From Panorpa germanica (lineage: Eukaryota > Arthropoda > Insecta > Mecoptera > Panorpidae): a DNA stretch of 64,000 nucleotides. Below, in pieces: positions 44,070-56,634 of this stretch (position 1 is its first letter; each line of letters opens with the position of its first letter). The stretch is taken from contig OY783216.1 of assembly GCA_963678705.1 (NCBI GenBank), forward strand, positions 12,710,001 to 12,774,000, written 5' to 3'. Made by a program: the position numbers and the translations under genes. The notes beneath the pieces are model-generated. The model did no database searches. It saw only the letters and a list, made by a program, of their open reading frames with translations, and was not told the origin of the DNA.

Positions 44070-46614
44070 AATTTCTGAAGACGAAGTTTCTTTAGTTTAT
44101 TATGACTCTGACAAGATCCAGAGTTTGATCCAGATGAGGTAAAGTTGTAATATTATTTGAATTTTCTTAATTTATGTTTTTGCAAAAATGCTAAATTACT
44201 TAAGTGTTTGTCATGCATATGTCGAAAATATTTATATATGTTCATTGCTTCGGTCTGCGAAATAAAATGTTGATATTTATTTTTAAAAACCTACTTTCCT
44301 ACTATTGAACAATATTGTAATTGTTTTCAACTTCATTCGGAGCTGCAATGCGATTTTACTAAATTAGGTAATATTATTATCAAACAATTGTTTGTGCAAC
44401 CACCTGATTGAATATTGTAGATTACTTAGAATTGATTATAATGATTACAATTTTTTAAATTCTAGGAGGAGGACAATGATGATGATAATGATGAAATTGT
44501 AACTCGCAGATGCAAAGAACGACACTCTCTAAATAGAAATCATTATTCGAAAGGATGTGAGATATTTTCTGAAATTTCAGAATGATCCTTAACTAATTCA
44601 CAAATATCGACCAACAAAGAATCGTTTGAGGGCGGACAAACTGTTACTTCGGGAAGCAAAGGAAAGCAAACAGTTAAAAGGGTTCGTGGACGAGATAATT
44701 GTTTTTATTGTGACAATCTTGTTCTGAACTTTGCCAGACATATAATAAGAAATCATTGTTCAGAAATAGAAGTCCAAAAAATTATGTCACTGCCTGTTAA
44801 AAGCTAGGAGAGAAACAATTTACTAGCTTTATTACGAAAAAAGGGTAATTTTGCAATTAATTCTGAAAATTGTATGAAACCCATGAAAAAGTCAAAATTA
44901 ACAAATGTGACAAACTATCTACCTTGCAGTTATTGTTTGGGATATTACTCTAAAAAGCAACTATGGAGGCACAGAAAAAATTGTCGATAAAATCCAGGAA
45001 AAATATCAGGATCTCAAACTGATGCACAAACGTGCTTGACTAAACATTTGAGAATTGATGAAGAATTAAGAAAAAAAGTATTTCCCAGAATGAGAGCTGA
45101 TAGTGTTTCATTATGCGCAAAATCCGATAAACTTATTTGTGCTTTTGGAGCCAGATACAAAAAAATACATAGGGAGGCACATTTTGTTAATGTCACTTCC
45201 AGGAAGATAAGAGATTTAGCGAGAATATTATTAGAAATTAAAAACCTTCAGCCTAATATCATTAATTTATTTAATGCTTTGCAACCACAACATTTTGATT
45301 TTTTCGTGAAAGCTACAAAACTTGTTGCACAATATGACGAACATAAAGAAGTATTTAAATCTCCTACATACGCAATGAACATAGGCACATCTTTGAAGCA
45401 ATGTTGTAAAATTGCAATTGTGTATGCACTTAAAAGAAAAGATGTTTATGCAACTATTCCCACAGCAAACGCAGAAGCTGATTTAAAAACGATGATTAAA
45501 CTTTTTAAATCTCACTGGAAATATGAAATATCAAGTCAAGCAGCCACTGACTTAAATATGCAAAAAATGAACAAAATTACTCTTGTGCCATTTGCATCGG
45601 ATTTGAAATTATTGAAGGAATATTTAATTGATAAGCATATTTTTAACATAATTAGAAACCATATTCTGTAGAGTAATCTTACTTAATAGAAAAAGGCCTG
45701 GAGAACTTCAAAGGTTACCATTACATTACTACGAAATGTCAGAAACAAACACTCAGAAGAATTATAAAGAATTTGATTCAGTTTTATCACCGACTGAGAC
45801 AATATTACTTCAAAAATTTAAACGCATTGTAATTAACGGTAAAAGAGGTCGTGATGTACCAGTTTTATTTAGTGTAGATGTTCAAGACCATATTAATTTA
45901 TTATTAAAAAACAGATTTAATTTTGTTGATATAACGAATCCTTATTTATTTGCAAAAGCTAATGAAAAAACACCAATATACGGGTATAAGGTGCTTAAAA
46001 AGTACGCAAGTGCCTGCATTACTAAAAATCCAGAAGCAATAACTTGGACCAGACTTAGGAAGCATTTGGCTACAATAACCCAATTATTTAACATGTCAGA
46101 AAATGACATTGAGCAGTTAGCAACATTCATGGGACACACGTCTGCAGTACACAGAAAATCATACAGACTGCCAGATGATGTTTACCAAATTGTAAAGATT
46201 TCAAAATTATTATTACTTATGGAAAAGGGAACAGCCGCTCAGTACAAGGCAAAGGCTTTTGATGAAATTGAAATAAATATGGATGATGATTTATTATCAT
46301 CCGACATGCAGGATCATGATAATGATTATGATAGTACAAAAGAAAATATTTTGTACGAAACCGATTCAAATGAATGCAGTTCTACAGAAGAGTTAAATAA
46401 AATACCTATTAAAAAAAACAACCGAGTACTTGTTCCGTGGACTGATGAACAGAAGACAGTCGTGAAGTATTTCTTCAAAATGCACATCAAAGAAAAGAAA
46501 CCTCCTAAAAAACCTGAATGTGATGCAATTATAAGTCAACATCCAAAGTTACTTAATAACAAGTCATGGCTCAAAATTAAAGTGTTTGTCCAAAATCAGT
46601 ATAAAAAAAAATAA
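43945..46614 (+). pseudogene. Tyrosine-recombinase gene with C2H2-like fingers and a SANT-like end
   Basis: Exon 43945-44138 (acidic, repeat-bearing) joins in phase 0 to 44466 on: 'DPEFDPDE' then 'EEDNDDDNDE'. Two Cys/His fingers follow: 'CFYCDNLVLNFARHIIRNHC' and 'CSYCLGYYSKKQLWRHRKNC'. The recombinase part runs 45036-45671 ('KICAFGARYKKIHREAHFV'-like start, 'LVPFASDLKLLKEYL') and, after a frame change, 45670-46614: 'NRKRPGELQRL' (first Arg), 'RLRKHLATITQLF' (Arg-Lys-His), 'FMGHTSAVHRKSYRLP' (His and candidate catalytic Tyr). The end 'PWTDEQKTVVKYF' and 'KSWLKIKVFVQNQYKKK' looks like a SANT/Myb-type DNA-binding helix set. Stops at 43986 (TGA), 44583, 44805 and 44988, a shift near 44113 and a deletion near 45660 make it a pseudogene. 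Confidence 0.65.
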
Positions 46615-47454
46615 AATCCTTTTTGAAAATGATGCATGATGTAAAATGAAATATTTCTATCTGTAAATTATAACGACTGTTAAAGTCATAAATGATGTCT
46701 AAGCTTGAATGTAATAATTTAGTTTTTTCAAATTTATTATCATATGTATTAAAATAGTATTATCCCACTAAACACAAAACATAAATACTACATAACATTC
46801 ATGTAACATTTTACTTAAAACTTATTGACTCAAAATATAATGATATTTAGCTTTAAACTGTCTTATTTTAAAGAAGCCCTTAATCCTTTAAGAGATGTTT
46901 AAGATAACATAATCCTAATCGGTCTTCTTAATACATTATATGAATTTGTTAATTTGTAAAGAGCTGATCTAACCTAACTTATTTTAAAAAAATTCTAAAA
47001 TTAGTCACACAACGTGGTATATTAGGTAAACATTAAATATATATTAAACATGTATTTAATGTTTACCTGATTAAAAAAATCGAAATCTCAACCACAAACG
47101 TTGTAAATTAGGTTTAAGTGTAAGGTAACATTTGCTATTTAAGACATTCAATACAAGAAACTGTGTTCAGCGGGATTAAACTGGATAATTTAAATCAATA
47201 ACTTCATCCTTTATGGACTGCAATATTATTTTATAATATAACTTTGAATTATATTTAATAAAACACTAATTATTTTATCATTATACCTATCTTTTTTTTA
47301 CATAGATGAATTAAAAGAATAAATTGATAAGTTTAGGTCGTCATACAAGAATCAGAAACGTTTTGAATAGATATGAATAACCCGCAATACCTTATTCAAT
47401 TGAGAACAAAATTAAATCTAGGTCAAGTACATGCATAACACAGTGGCAACGTCG
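46615..47454. other. AT-rich 3' flank of the recombinase gene
   Basis: No coding sequence. Possible polyadenylation signals occur but none stands out. Confidence 0.4.
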
Positions 47455-47545
47455 CAGGACGTCAAATTGTCTAATGAATGAAAATATATACGCGGATGGA
47501 AGTCCAATTGCACACAATATGAAAAGACGTCAATCTATCGGTTGA

Positions 47546-49469
47546 ATAAAAGTTTTTTTGAATACTTTAATTTTACAATATCTTAAAGTTTTGACCAATA
47601 CATACAACATAATACATAAATAGTGCTATATACTTCAACAATTTCTTGTCTAGTGCCATTTCTTCTAGTAGACGCCATAGTTCACATAGTTGGGGGCAGG
47701 AGAAATTATTGCTATCATCATAATGCCGTCATCATCCTCCAAACTAAAAGCTGAAACATAGTTATCAAAAAAAAAAAGAGTCCTTCACTTTGCTCGACTG
47801 TTTCACTTTCAGATAAAAATCATAGCCAAAACCGATTAAATTTATAACCGTAAAGAAATCTTGCCCATCTGCGAATATAGGGTCAGAATAGCATCAAATT
47901 TATGTGGCATAAATTATAAATAGCTCATTAATTAAATATACCCGTACATTACGTAACACACTTTATATACTTTTACTACTTTTTACTATTTTTTATATTT
48001 CTATCTTTGTATTCTGCTTTCAGCAATTTAAATGGTGCCTACTATAAAATATATCCTTTTTTTAATTTATGTTTCCTTATTCTGTTATAATTCTTTCATT
48101 TACAGTAATAAAGCACTGTATTGACCAGTCTCCAGTGCCCCCGACCATAAGCCCCAATCATGACCTCTTGGCTTCATGCTCTCTTACATTTCCGAACTCC
48201 TAATTTGATTCCTCTAAACTTCCGCCATGGAGCGCCTTCTTTCTTCAGCACTCTGTAGCGCTTCTTTCCTGAGCATCGTCGGTCCTTAGAGTACTTTCAC
48301 AGCGCCCCCGCTTTAGCACTATAATTTAATAATCCTTGGTTTCCTCCTCTTTGTGTAAAATTATCATTTACCCTAATAAAGCACATTATTGAACAATGTC
48401 AACTGCCCCGTCCCTAAACAGCAATTATCATCTCTTGGCTCTATGCTCTGTATCGTTCTCGCACTTTCAATTGTATTCCTTTGCCACAATGCGCCCACTT
48501 GCAACACCACAGCCCACCTGAGCATCATCGCTCATTACGGCACTTTCGTATTTCCCCCGTTTTACCGCAATCATTAAATAATCTTGCGCTTTTACCCCCT
48601 GCGTACTAATCTCTTAACAATTAGTTTTCAAAATTAATACTTTACTGGCAACCTACATACTAAATTTCATGCTTAGAAGTACATTATTTTTTAATAATTA
48701 TTCGATAACATAAATACTTGATAAAATTAATTTTCACTTATTTCAATGTAAACCTACTAATTACATCAATTCATTTATGCTTTTAAGAAAGCATAGCGGT
48801 TCGTTCCTAATAATCTCATCTCTAGCCCTTAAACTTCCCATTATTGTACTTTCAATTTAATCCCCTGAACCGCCGTCCCCATTTCCAGCATTAAAGCACA
48901 TATTCTACAACACGGTTACCTCCCAGAGCCATTATAATCTATCGGTACTTCTTCTAACACTTCTGTTACTTGGTGTCCTGGTAAAATTTTGGTAATCCAA
49001 TTATTGGGAAACATGCGCAATTAGTGTCTCAATACATACCCTAAGCTTTAATACTACTTTTTCAATATTTCTGTCTTTTACTGTCTCAACTCCCGCCGCA
49101 ACTGGAAATTTGGGGCTGTTTATATTTTTTCATTAATAACTGTCTACAGCGAGCCTACATATTAAATTTAAACGTCCTAACTCTATTCTAACATTGCCCC
49201 CGGAAAGTCGCGCTAATGTCCAACTATTGGCAAATGTGCACAATTATGATCTCAATACACACACTTAATTTCAGTTTACTATCTTTTCTAGTTTATCAGA
49301 TATTTGCAAAAGTATTTTTTCGAATTTTCCAGATTTTCCAAAATTACGGGTTTTAAGGAAATTCAGGGACGTAGAAAGTCTTAGAAATTCATTCTTTACA
49401 TAATATCAAAATTTAAAAAACTTTGTAGGCGCCGTTTAGAAGATACCATATACGATTTTGTTACCGGAA
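47546..49469. repeat. Repeat Z, uninterrupted copy
   Basis: Two 268-bp units start at 48106 and 48374 ('taataaagcac'), with a partial third near 48889. Then come 'ccctgcgtactaatctctt' (48599) and two 213-bp steps of the other unit ('attattgg' at 49010 and 'actattgg' at 49223). The tail 49300-49470 resembles 1860-2030. The order is the same as at 39.8-41.4 kb, so this is one composite dispersed element. No coding frame was found. Confidence 0.6.

Positions 49470-49538
<69 letters not shown>
49470..49538. repeat. (TA)n microsatellite
   Basis: About 69 bases of TA repeat with one TACATA interruption, directly after the end of repeat Z. Confidence 0.95.
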
Positions 49539-49539
<1 letters not shown>

Positions 49540-49799
49540 ATGAGTTCTTATGGGTTTTCTATGTTAAATTGGAACATTACAAACATTATAATAGTAAGAT
49601 TATGGTATCACAGGACATTACAAAATCGGTGTATCTTTGAGGTGGTTTTAAAGTACTTCTGTCACGAAGTCTAGGAACGGTAGATCTTCCAAGATTCTCC
49701 AATTATTCCGCACTCTATATTTCTTTTTGTGAACTTTTAGAAGACAAATCCTCATCAGCATCAGGAAGATTTTTACAAATTTCCTTCTGAGGAGGTACA

Positions 49800-52089
49800 A
49801 TATTTGCATTTTCTAACAACTGATTTGGTATAACAGTGACATCACCAACACTTGAAGAAGAGGTCTTTCATTAAATACAATATCACGACTTCGAATGAAA
49901 GTAAAATTTTTGCACCAAATTCTATAACCATTAGTGTCATAGCCAACAAGTATACCCTTCAGGGCATTTTTGTCCATTTTCTTTCTCTTCTGTTTTGGAA
50001 CATGAGCATAGCTATCTGAACCTATTATTCTCAGGTGTTTTATATATGGCCGTTTCCCATGCCATAACTCGTACGGAGTTTTTTCTAAAATACTAGAAGG
50101 TCCAGTCCTATTTAATACATACGTGGCAGCATTTACAAGTTCAGCCCATAAAAACTGTGGTAGATCATTTCTTGAATGCATCATGGCTCGGGCAGTCTCT
50201 ACAACAAAGCGATCACAAGGATTTTGCTGTGGTGTATATGGCACAGTCAATCTTTGGGTAACCCACTTCTCTTGTAATATTTTTTACCACATTACTATCG
50301 TATTCCCCTCCATTATCACTCAAAATAACTTTTACACGATGACCAGCATTTTCCGATGCAGCAAGCATTAATTTTAATTTTTCAGGTACTTCAGATTTCT
50401 CTCTCATACAATATAGAAATCTAAATCTAGAGAATTCATCTTTAAATATCACATAATATTTTAATCCAGATTTAGATTATTCAAAAGGACCACATACGTC
50501 ACTAGATACTAGCATACCAGGTTTATCAGGTTTGTCTCTGGTTCTAAATTTTCTGCTATGAGTTTTACTGTATACACAGCCTTTACACAGCTCAGTATCC
50601 AGTTTTACATCAATCCCAAAATCTCTTTTAATTGTGGCTTTTACATGCCGTTTATTTTAATGTCTTATCCTTTCATGGTACAGTTGCAAAATATTATTAC
50701 TATTCACAGTATTTACCGAAACTTGAGGAAAAACAATTCTCTTGTCTAGTTTATATAGACCACCAGGGTGATTTCTACTCCCAAACAGCACAATCTTCTC
50801 ATTTATTTTTAGTTGGCAAACAGCAACATTGGAAATAAATTCACTATTAATTTGTTTGTCATGAGCAGCTAGAGTAGAAAACAGATATTTCTTAATATCA
50901 GGGACGTACCAAACATCTGTTAAAGTTAAGTTGTTCTATTGGTTATTAGTCATTGCTTGAACCTGAATAGTTCCTTTTCCTACAGCCTAAACACAATCAC
51001 CATTTGCAGTCATCACATTACGAGTAATATTTTCATCAAATGGTGTGTACTCAGAGAACACATCACCTTTATTTACTATGTGACTCATCGCTCCACTGTC
51101 AACATAGAAAAAATCATCAGTTTCTGCAGTATTCAGAACAAGATTTGAGGACGCAAAAAGTATATTTGGTTCAATTGCCCTACCAGCCTTATCATTTGGT
51201 TTATTACTTTTCTTAGGTTTAGGTCTTCCATCTGCCTTCCATTAATTACAAAAAATTATTTTATGTGGACCTTTACAATAATTACAAATATATTGCTTAA
51301 TGTTAGATTTATATCGTCTATATTTTTCAATCTTACCACTGCCAGAGTGTTAATGAGTCCATTTAACGCCCCCTCATACATACAGAGTTGTGTAGTGAGA
51401 TTATTTAAGGTCTTTTTCTTTATAGACACAAGCATCCAACTTGATCTAAATGAAAAGAAATTATCAGGCAATGAATCCAATACTTTACATGTTAATAATA
51501 AATCTGGCAGTTTTAAACTTCAGTCCTTTGTAAGTTCAACATTTAAATCACTCCAGATATTTTTTAATTTAGGGGTATGACTTACAATGTCATCTATTTC
51601 ATTCCACTTATAACTAAAAAAAATTGTAAGCATAAATAAAAGGCTCGATCCTCAACAGATCCATCAAAGAGCCGATTCAGTTCACTCTAAACTTCAGCAG
51701 AACTCATAAATCTCATTAGAAGTTTTAGTATGTCATTAGTCATGTTTGTAGTCAGTACTCACAGAGCACTACTATCAATTTTATGAAAATCTTAAAATTT
51801 CTTATTATATTCTGATTTTGTAAATATCGTGGCACCTAGCTCAGGCAGCTGAGGAGCTTTCAGTTTTCCTTCCACAACATCCAATGCTCCCTTTATGCTA
51901 CGTAATAGAATTAAAGCTTTATATTTCCATGTAGTCCAATTACTTTTACCTTCAAGAAAAACCAATTTGCATTCTTAGAGAATCCATTTTTCACACACGT
52001 GATTATGTAGTTTTAGGTAAACAATAATACAATACGACACACACGCAGAACAAATATTTTTTTTTTTTTAAAGAACTGGGCCCATAACC
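49800..52089 (-). pseudogene. Copia-2: decayed Ty1/copia element, Gag to integrase
   Basis: Reading the minus strand from 51980: Gag ('NWTTWKYKALILLRSIKGAL'), then protease with 'YVDSGAMSHIV' near 51120, a pre-integrase Cys/His region near 50690-50570 ('ELCKGCVYSKTHSRKF'), integrase 'SSDVCGPFE' near 50500, 'MIFKDEFSRFRFLYC' and 'ILSDNGGEYDS' (50452-50213), and after a frame shift 'TPQQNPCDRFVVETARAMM' (50250-49813) with 'LWAELVNAATYVLNRTG'. The catalytic Glu of the 'NG..ER' motif is not kept ('NPCDRF' there). RT and RNase H are absent; coding text ends near 49780. A copia-type primer site (52076-52089) marks the 5' end. Confidence 0.82.
52076..52089 (-). other. Copia-2 primer binding site
   Basis: On the minus strand GGTTATGGGCCCAG, the same initiator tRNA-Met anticodon-region match as in copia-1 and copia-3. 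The 5' LTR should lie at 52090 and upward, but no second copy exists to set its length. Confidence 0.75.
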
Positions 52090-52425
52090 TTTTGTAACTT
52101 ATGTACTGACAACAAAACGTTCTATTTCATTTTAGATCTTTTTATATTTATAAGTAATATAAAAAGAGCAACAAAAAATACATGTGCTGTATGCAAATAA
52201 TTTATTAGAACAATAATACAAACAAAAGCTAATCAATAATCAAAGCCAACTGAATATGACAAATTTCATTAATTGTCTACATCTGTTTAAATCTTTCCTG
52301 ATTGAACCAAAAAGAATAAACCTATTTTAGTGAATAGATAGATATATGATATAACAGGATCTAAATTTATTTAAATATTCCAAATCTTCTATATACCATA
52401 TTGCTTTTGAATCAATATTTAAACC

Positions 52426-52427
<2 letters not shown>
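52090..52427. other. Probable copia-2 5' LTR region
   Basis: Sequence adjoining the primer site on the outer side. It contains TATA-like and AATAA-like stretches, as an LTR would. The outer border is unknown. Confidence 0.35.

Positions 52428-52461
<34 letters not shown>
52428..52461. repeat. (TA)n microsatellite
   Basis: 34 bases of TA repeat next to the outer end of the Gypsy-A LTR. Confidence 0.95.
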
Positions 52462-52465
<4 letters not shown>

Positions 52466-52823
52466 TGTGGGTTGAGATTTATTCCTATCCCGGTTGACGT
52501 CTTTAAGTGTGGGTCTACCTTACACATTAGTGGGTGTTAGCTAGTTTACCAGCTGTGGTTTTTAGCAGTTTTATTGTTATATTAATCCTGAGTTGAGCCC
52601 CCATTTACAATATAGTTTATTAAAGAATAGTTACCACATAACTTTTGTTTAATAGTAGTTCATTTAATTATTTCTTAAAGGAAAACAATTATATTACAAA
52701 AATGTTAATATATCAAGAAGAGTTCACAAAAATAATATCACTTGATTATATGCAATGATTAGGTTTAAAGACCTTTCAATGATTGCATATCACTAAGTAA
52801 TGCGTATTATAAATAGTTCATAG

Positions 52824-53073
52824 TGTAAGGCCTTAAAGCCTATAAAAGGTGGTATTTGTCAGGATCTGTGTTTATGCGTAGAATAAATTAAATAGAAGTT
52901 ATGATTAATATGATTTAATAATTAAATGTAACACTGGTACAATTGTTAGGTGTTGCTACTACGACACTCCGCAAGAGACTCCCTGATTATACTGTCTATA
53001 CCAAGTACATTCAACTTAATAACTATTTTACAATATAAATTCAAATTTTGGCGGGTATAATAATCTTATGCTT
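52824..53073 (-). repeat. Gypsy-B 3' LTR
   Basis: It starts TGTAAGGCCTT on the + strand and ends TTATGCTT. It matches 55930-56179 apart from four substitutions. The pol frame stops inside it (TAA at 53066-53068). Confidence 0.88.
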
Positions 53074-55231
53074 TTAGTCGGCCTATTCTGACTTCATGAT
53101 TGTCCTCAATCATCTTCGCTGTTGAGTTGATCCTCCTGATCGTCATCTTCTTCTTCTTTTTCTGGGCTTCCTTCCTTACCTTCCTCCTCGTCGGGTAGTT
53201 GTATTGGCGGTCCGAATGTTTCAATAATGCTCGTGTACTTCGCGGAAAAGGTCCTAGATGATCCATATGACATGTGTGGAATGGGATAGGGATCCTCTCT
53301 GTGCAATGCATTTGAGTTTCTTTCTTTCTACTTCGAGTCTTGTGATATGCACATTCAATACACGCTTTAATGTATTTCTTGACGTACTGTCTCATCCTTG
53401 GGAACCAGTAGTGTGTTTTTAGATGTTCTAGAGTCTTTTCTTCTCCGAAATGCCCTAGGTCATCGTGACTTTGTTTCACTATTCTCCAATTGATGTTTCC
53501 TGGTACGCCCCATCGTTTGTCCTGTTTCCGATAGATGCGTCCTTTTTCTAGTACATGATCTGTATGCACTTGCTTTTCTTCATTCGTGGTTAGTTTTCTC
53601 TTTAACTGATTATAGATTTCTTGCAATTCTTTTGCCCATACGAATTCATTGTCTTTCTTCGTTAATTCTGTTAACGGTTTTGCGATATTTGCGAAGACCT
53701 AAATAAATCTGCGGAAATAGCTGCATAAACCAATGAATCTACGTACTTCGTGTGCATTCTTCGGAGTCTGGTAGTTCGTTATTGCATCTATTTTCCCTTG
53801 TCCTGGTTTTATTCCTTCTTGACTTATCTCATAAGGTAATCTGTATGGTCGACTTCTTATTAATTCTTGATCCGTTAATTCTATTTTCATTTCCACAAGG
53901 TTAGTTGTTCCTATTTCATAAATGTTCTTTGCGAAGCATTCACGATTTTCAACTATCAATTCACATAAATTTTCTTTTTCTTTTTCAGATAAATTAGTCT
54001 GTATATTTATCTCTGCTTTTTCTATTGGCTCGCTATATTTAATCTTGTTCACGTGTAAAATTGTTTTGTTTTCCTTGCCATCATCAACGGTTTCTTCATT
54101 ATTTGGTTTTATGATTACTTCTCCGTTTTTAATTACGATTATTAGTTTGCTGTTCGATAAAGCACTTCTTCCAATGATTATATCATTATCCTGGGCCTCA
54201 TTTGGTACTAATAGAATTTCGCACATTACATCAATTCCGTCGATCGTAATTATTGATTCACGTTTTCCAAGAGAGTTACATGTTCCTTGGCCAAAACCAA
54301 TTAATGTCACGTTGTGATTCATGAATTTCATATTCATTTTCTTTGCGATATCTTTTTTTATCGTGACAACTTCACTTCCAAGATCTAAAAATGCGTTAAT
54401 ATTAAGACCATCTTTCTGTACTAATTTACAAAACATACCTTCGATATTTTGCTTTTTAGTTTCACATTTCATCTGTTTCTTTGGCTCAGCTTTTACTTCT
54501 GTCTTAACTATTGACTTAGTTCTGCATGTAGAAGCTTCATGTCCGTGGCGTAGACACTTTGTACATTTTTGCCCATCATTACTTCTCTTGTTCTGACAGT
54601 TTCTGGCTATATGACCTATATTATTACACAAATAACATTTCCTTATTTCACTTCGTACCTGTTGTGCTTCGTCTGGTTTCTCATGACGAATTCTTTGTTC
54701 GTTCTTTGACATTGTTGACTTCCCAGGTCGTGAATACTCTTGTCGATACTTTAGTTGACTGATTGTTTCTTCGTAGACCTTGATCTGTTCCATTAGTTCG
54801 TTCAAATCAGCATATTTGACTAACGAGAGCGTACGAATCATATCTACGTCATTCAATCCACTGATGATATATTTCTGTATCGCTACGTTTGACAGCTTTC
54901 CTCTGTTTGCTATTGCAACAACAGAATAGAAATATTCTTCAATTGTTTCGTCTCGTTGTCTAGTTCTTTTTGTCAACTGCATGTGTATCTTACTTTCATC
55001 TTCATTGTTCGGGAACGATTTGATAAAAGCCTGTGAAAATAAGTCAAAATTAGTGTAATATTCATCTATAGATTCATACCAGAGTTTCGCCGGTCCCTTT
55101 AACTTTGACACTAAATGCAATATCAGCATCTTCTCAGTCCAATTGAAGGTTTCTGCAATATTCCTTATTTTCTCAATCCATTTTGTTAAACTCAAGCTAT
55201 TTATGTTCGTCGGGTCGAATTCCTGTAACAT
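53066..55231 (-). pseudogene. Gypsy-B Gag-Pol with three internal deletions in one frame
   Basis: One frame runs from 55231 to 53066 with a single TAG at 53699-53701. Gag: 'LTKWIEKIRNIAETFNWTEK' and two zinc knuckles, CYLCNNIGHIARNC and CTKCLRHGHEASTC. Protease: 'INAFLDLGSEVVTIKK' (DLG where DTG is usual) and 'IIIGRSALSNSKLI'. RT start 'RPYRLPYEISQ' then jumps directly to RT end 'KIDAITNYQTPKNAHEVRRF', a loss of roughly 200 codons. RNase H start 'FVWAKELQEIYNQLKRKLT' jumps to the integrase zinc region 'HDDLGHFGEEKTLEHLKTHY' and 'CIECAYHKTR'. Integrase starts ('CHMDHLGPF') and is cut after its first Asp. The frame is kept at each junction. Confidence 0.85.
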
Positions 55232-55287
55232 ACTTAGTACTTCTTTGATACTGTATTGATTCTGTTCAGTACTACTTCTTGGTAAGC

Positions 55288-55479
55288 TTAAAGATTAAGC
55301 AGTTCTTTTTCCTTATTTACTAAATTCCGTTCCCATAGTAAATATTCTCTTTGAGTATCTAACGCGTTCCTTTCTTGGGCTAATTCGTCAGCCATGTTGG
55401 ATCGTCTATCTGTCACTTCGCGATCTACATCGATTGGACTGGCGCTGCGACGGCTCCCTTGTGAACTATGATCTGTCAT
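55288..55479 (-). pseudogene. Gypsy-B gag N-terminus
   Basis: The ATG at 55479 opens 63 codons ('MTDHSSQGSRRSASPIDVDR', then a charged coiled stretch 'LAQERNALDTQREYLLWER'). A frame change near 55290 separates it from the main Gag frame, which begins at 55231. Confidence 0.7.
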
Positions 55480-55929
55480 AATTCCTGTTTCGGTTGGTTC
55501 TGCTTTCTGCTATCTAACTCAGACTTAAACCTTTCTCAGTTAGTTAGATTCCTTGCTAAATGACAAAAACCCTTTATTTGCCACTTAGTTTCCTAGGTGG
55601 AGTTGTAAGTGCCTCGTTCAAAGTTCACACTGTCGAATACTTTCTTCGTATCTTTGGGTGTGGTCGATGACGTCACTACAATTCCTTTGTTCTCGTAATT
55701 CGCTAATTATACCTCCAAAATCCACTGTGATTTATCGTATAATTATTAAATACGCTTTTTACTCTTTCCTTATTTTTAACTTTGATCTTTTGCACTGATT
55801 CACTTAGAAATTAGCTCATTCAAAATTAAAACAGAGTAATGCCAGTCTCTTGGTCATAAAAATCACTTTTTCTTATTTAATTTTACGATTTAATCTTTAT
55901 TAATTCGCGTTTATCCCACTTCTGAAAAC

Positions 55930-56179
55930 TGTAAGGCCCTAAGGCCTATAAAAGGTGGTATTTGTCAGGATCTGTGTTTATGCGTAGAATAAATTAAATA
56001 GAAGTTATGATTAATATGATTTAATAATTAAATATAACACTGGTACAATTATTAGGTGTTGCTACTACGACACTCCGCAAGAGACTCCCTGATTATACTG
56101 TCTATACCAAGTACATTCAACTTAATAACTATTTTACAATATAAATTCAAATTTTGGCGGGTATAATAATCTTATGCTT
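55930..56179 (-). repeat. Gypsy-B 5' LTR
   Basis: A 250-bp copy of the other LTR, starting TGTAAGGCCCT on the + strand. Three more bases (ata) precede the ATAG duplication; the exact outer tip is therefore unsure by two or three bases. Confidence 0.88.
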
Positions 56180-56634
56180 ATAATAGTTTACATTAACCAC
56201 GTTTTATAATGATAAACACAAACTAACATTTAACACTATACTTTTATGCACAAACTACACTATTTACGTCTAAACAATAACAAATATTACAACTAGCAAT
56301 ATTGTTAAACTGATTATAATTCTCAATGCTATTAACAACTAGATAATACAACATTTCCTGAATTTTACCAATGACCGCCATACAAACTGTGTATGTCTAC
56401 GTATCAGCCATTTTACAATTATCCTGCCGCGCTAACCATGCATCTTCAGCATATCACAGTAAGCGAACTGTCAAATAAACGCCTAGAGGGGTCCACAAGT
56501 CGTTTCAAAACAGCGCTAGTAACATTTAAATATTTTTTTTAATATTAGCAAAGCTCCTAGCCTATTTTATAGAGTTCTTTATAATTATTATTTCTTACAA
56601 ACTAATTATGTCTAATTCTAAATTATATCCCACA

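Larger units (their letters stand above)
42585..47545 (+). mobile_element. Candidate tyrosine-recombinase (Crypton-like) element
   Basis: A recombinase gene lies between two clusters of a short motif related to TTGGCGTCC / GGACGTCAA in both orientations: 42591-42665 (four copies, including a palindrome), single copies at 43043, 43291 and 43404, and 47455-47540 (three copies). No other gene lies between. Cryptons lack long terminal repeats, so the borders are only the outermost motifs. The link between motif and recombinase is inference. Confidence 0.45.
52824..56182 (-). mobile_element. Gypsy-B: internally deleted Ty3/Gypsy element
   Basis: Two 250-bp LTRs (52824-53073, 55930-56179) differ at only four positions, so the insertion is recent. 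Between them one reading frame encodes Gag, protease, the start and end of RT, the start of RNase H and the integrase N-terminus, with the catalytic cores missing. It is flanked by ATAG on both sides and lies inside the Gypsy-A LTR. Confidence 0.9.
52466..56634 (-). repeat. Gypsy-A 3' LTR, interrupted by Gypsy-B
   Basis: 52466-52823 plus 56183-56634 together match the solo LTR at 13710-14511, with TGTGGG and CCCACA ends. The break lies at 'agttcATAG', and ATAG is repeated at 56183-56186 after Gypsy-B: a 4-bp target duplication. On the minus strand this LTR follows an integrase C-terminus at 56635 on. Confidence 0.88.

Noticed and set aside
53922..54596. + strand open frames opposite Gypsy-B
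   Set aside because: Antisense of Gag/protease with knuckles and protease motifs clear on the minus strand.
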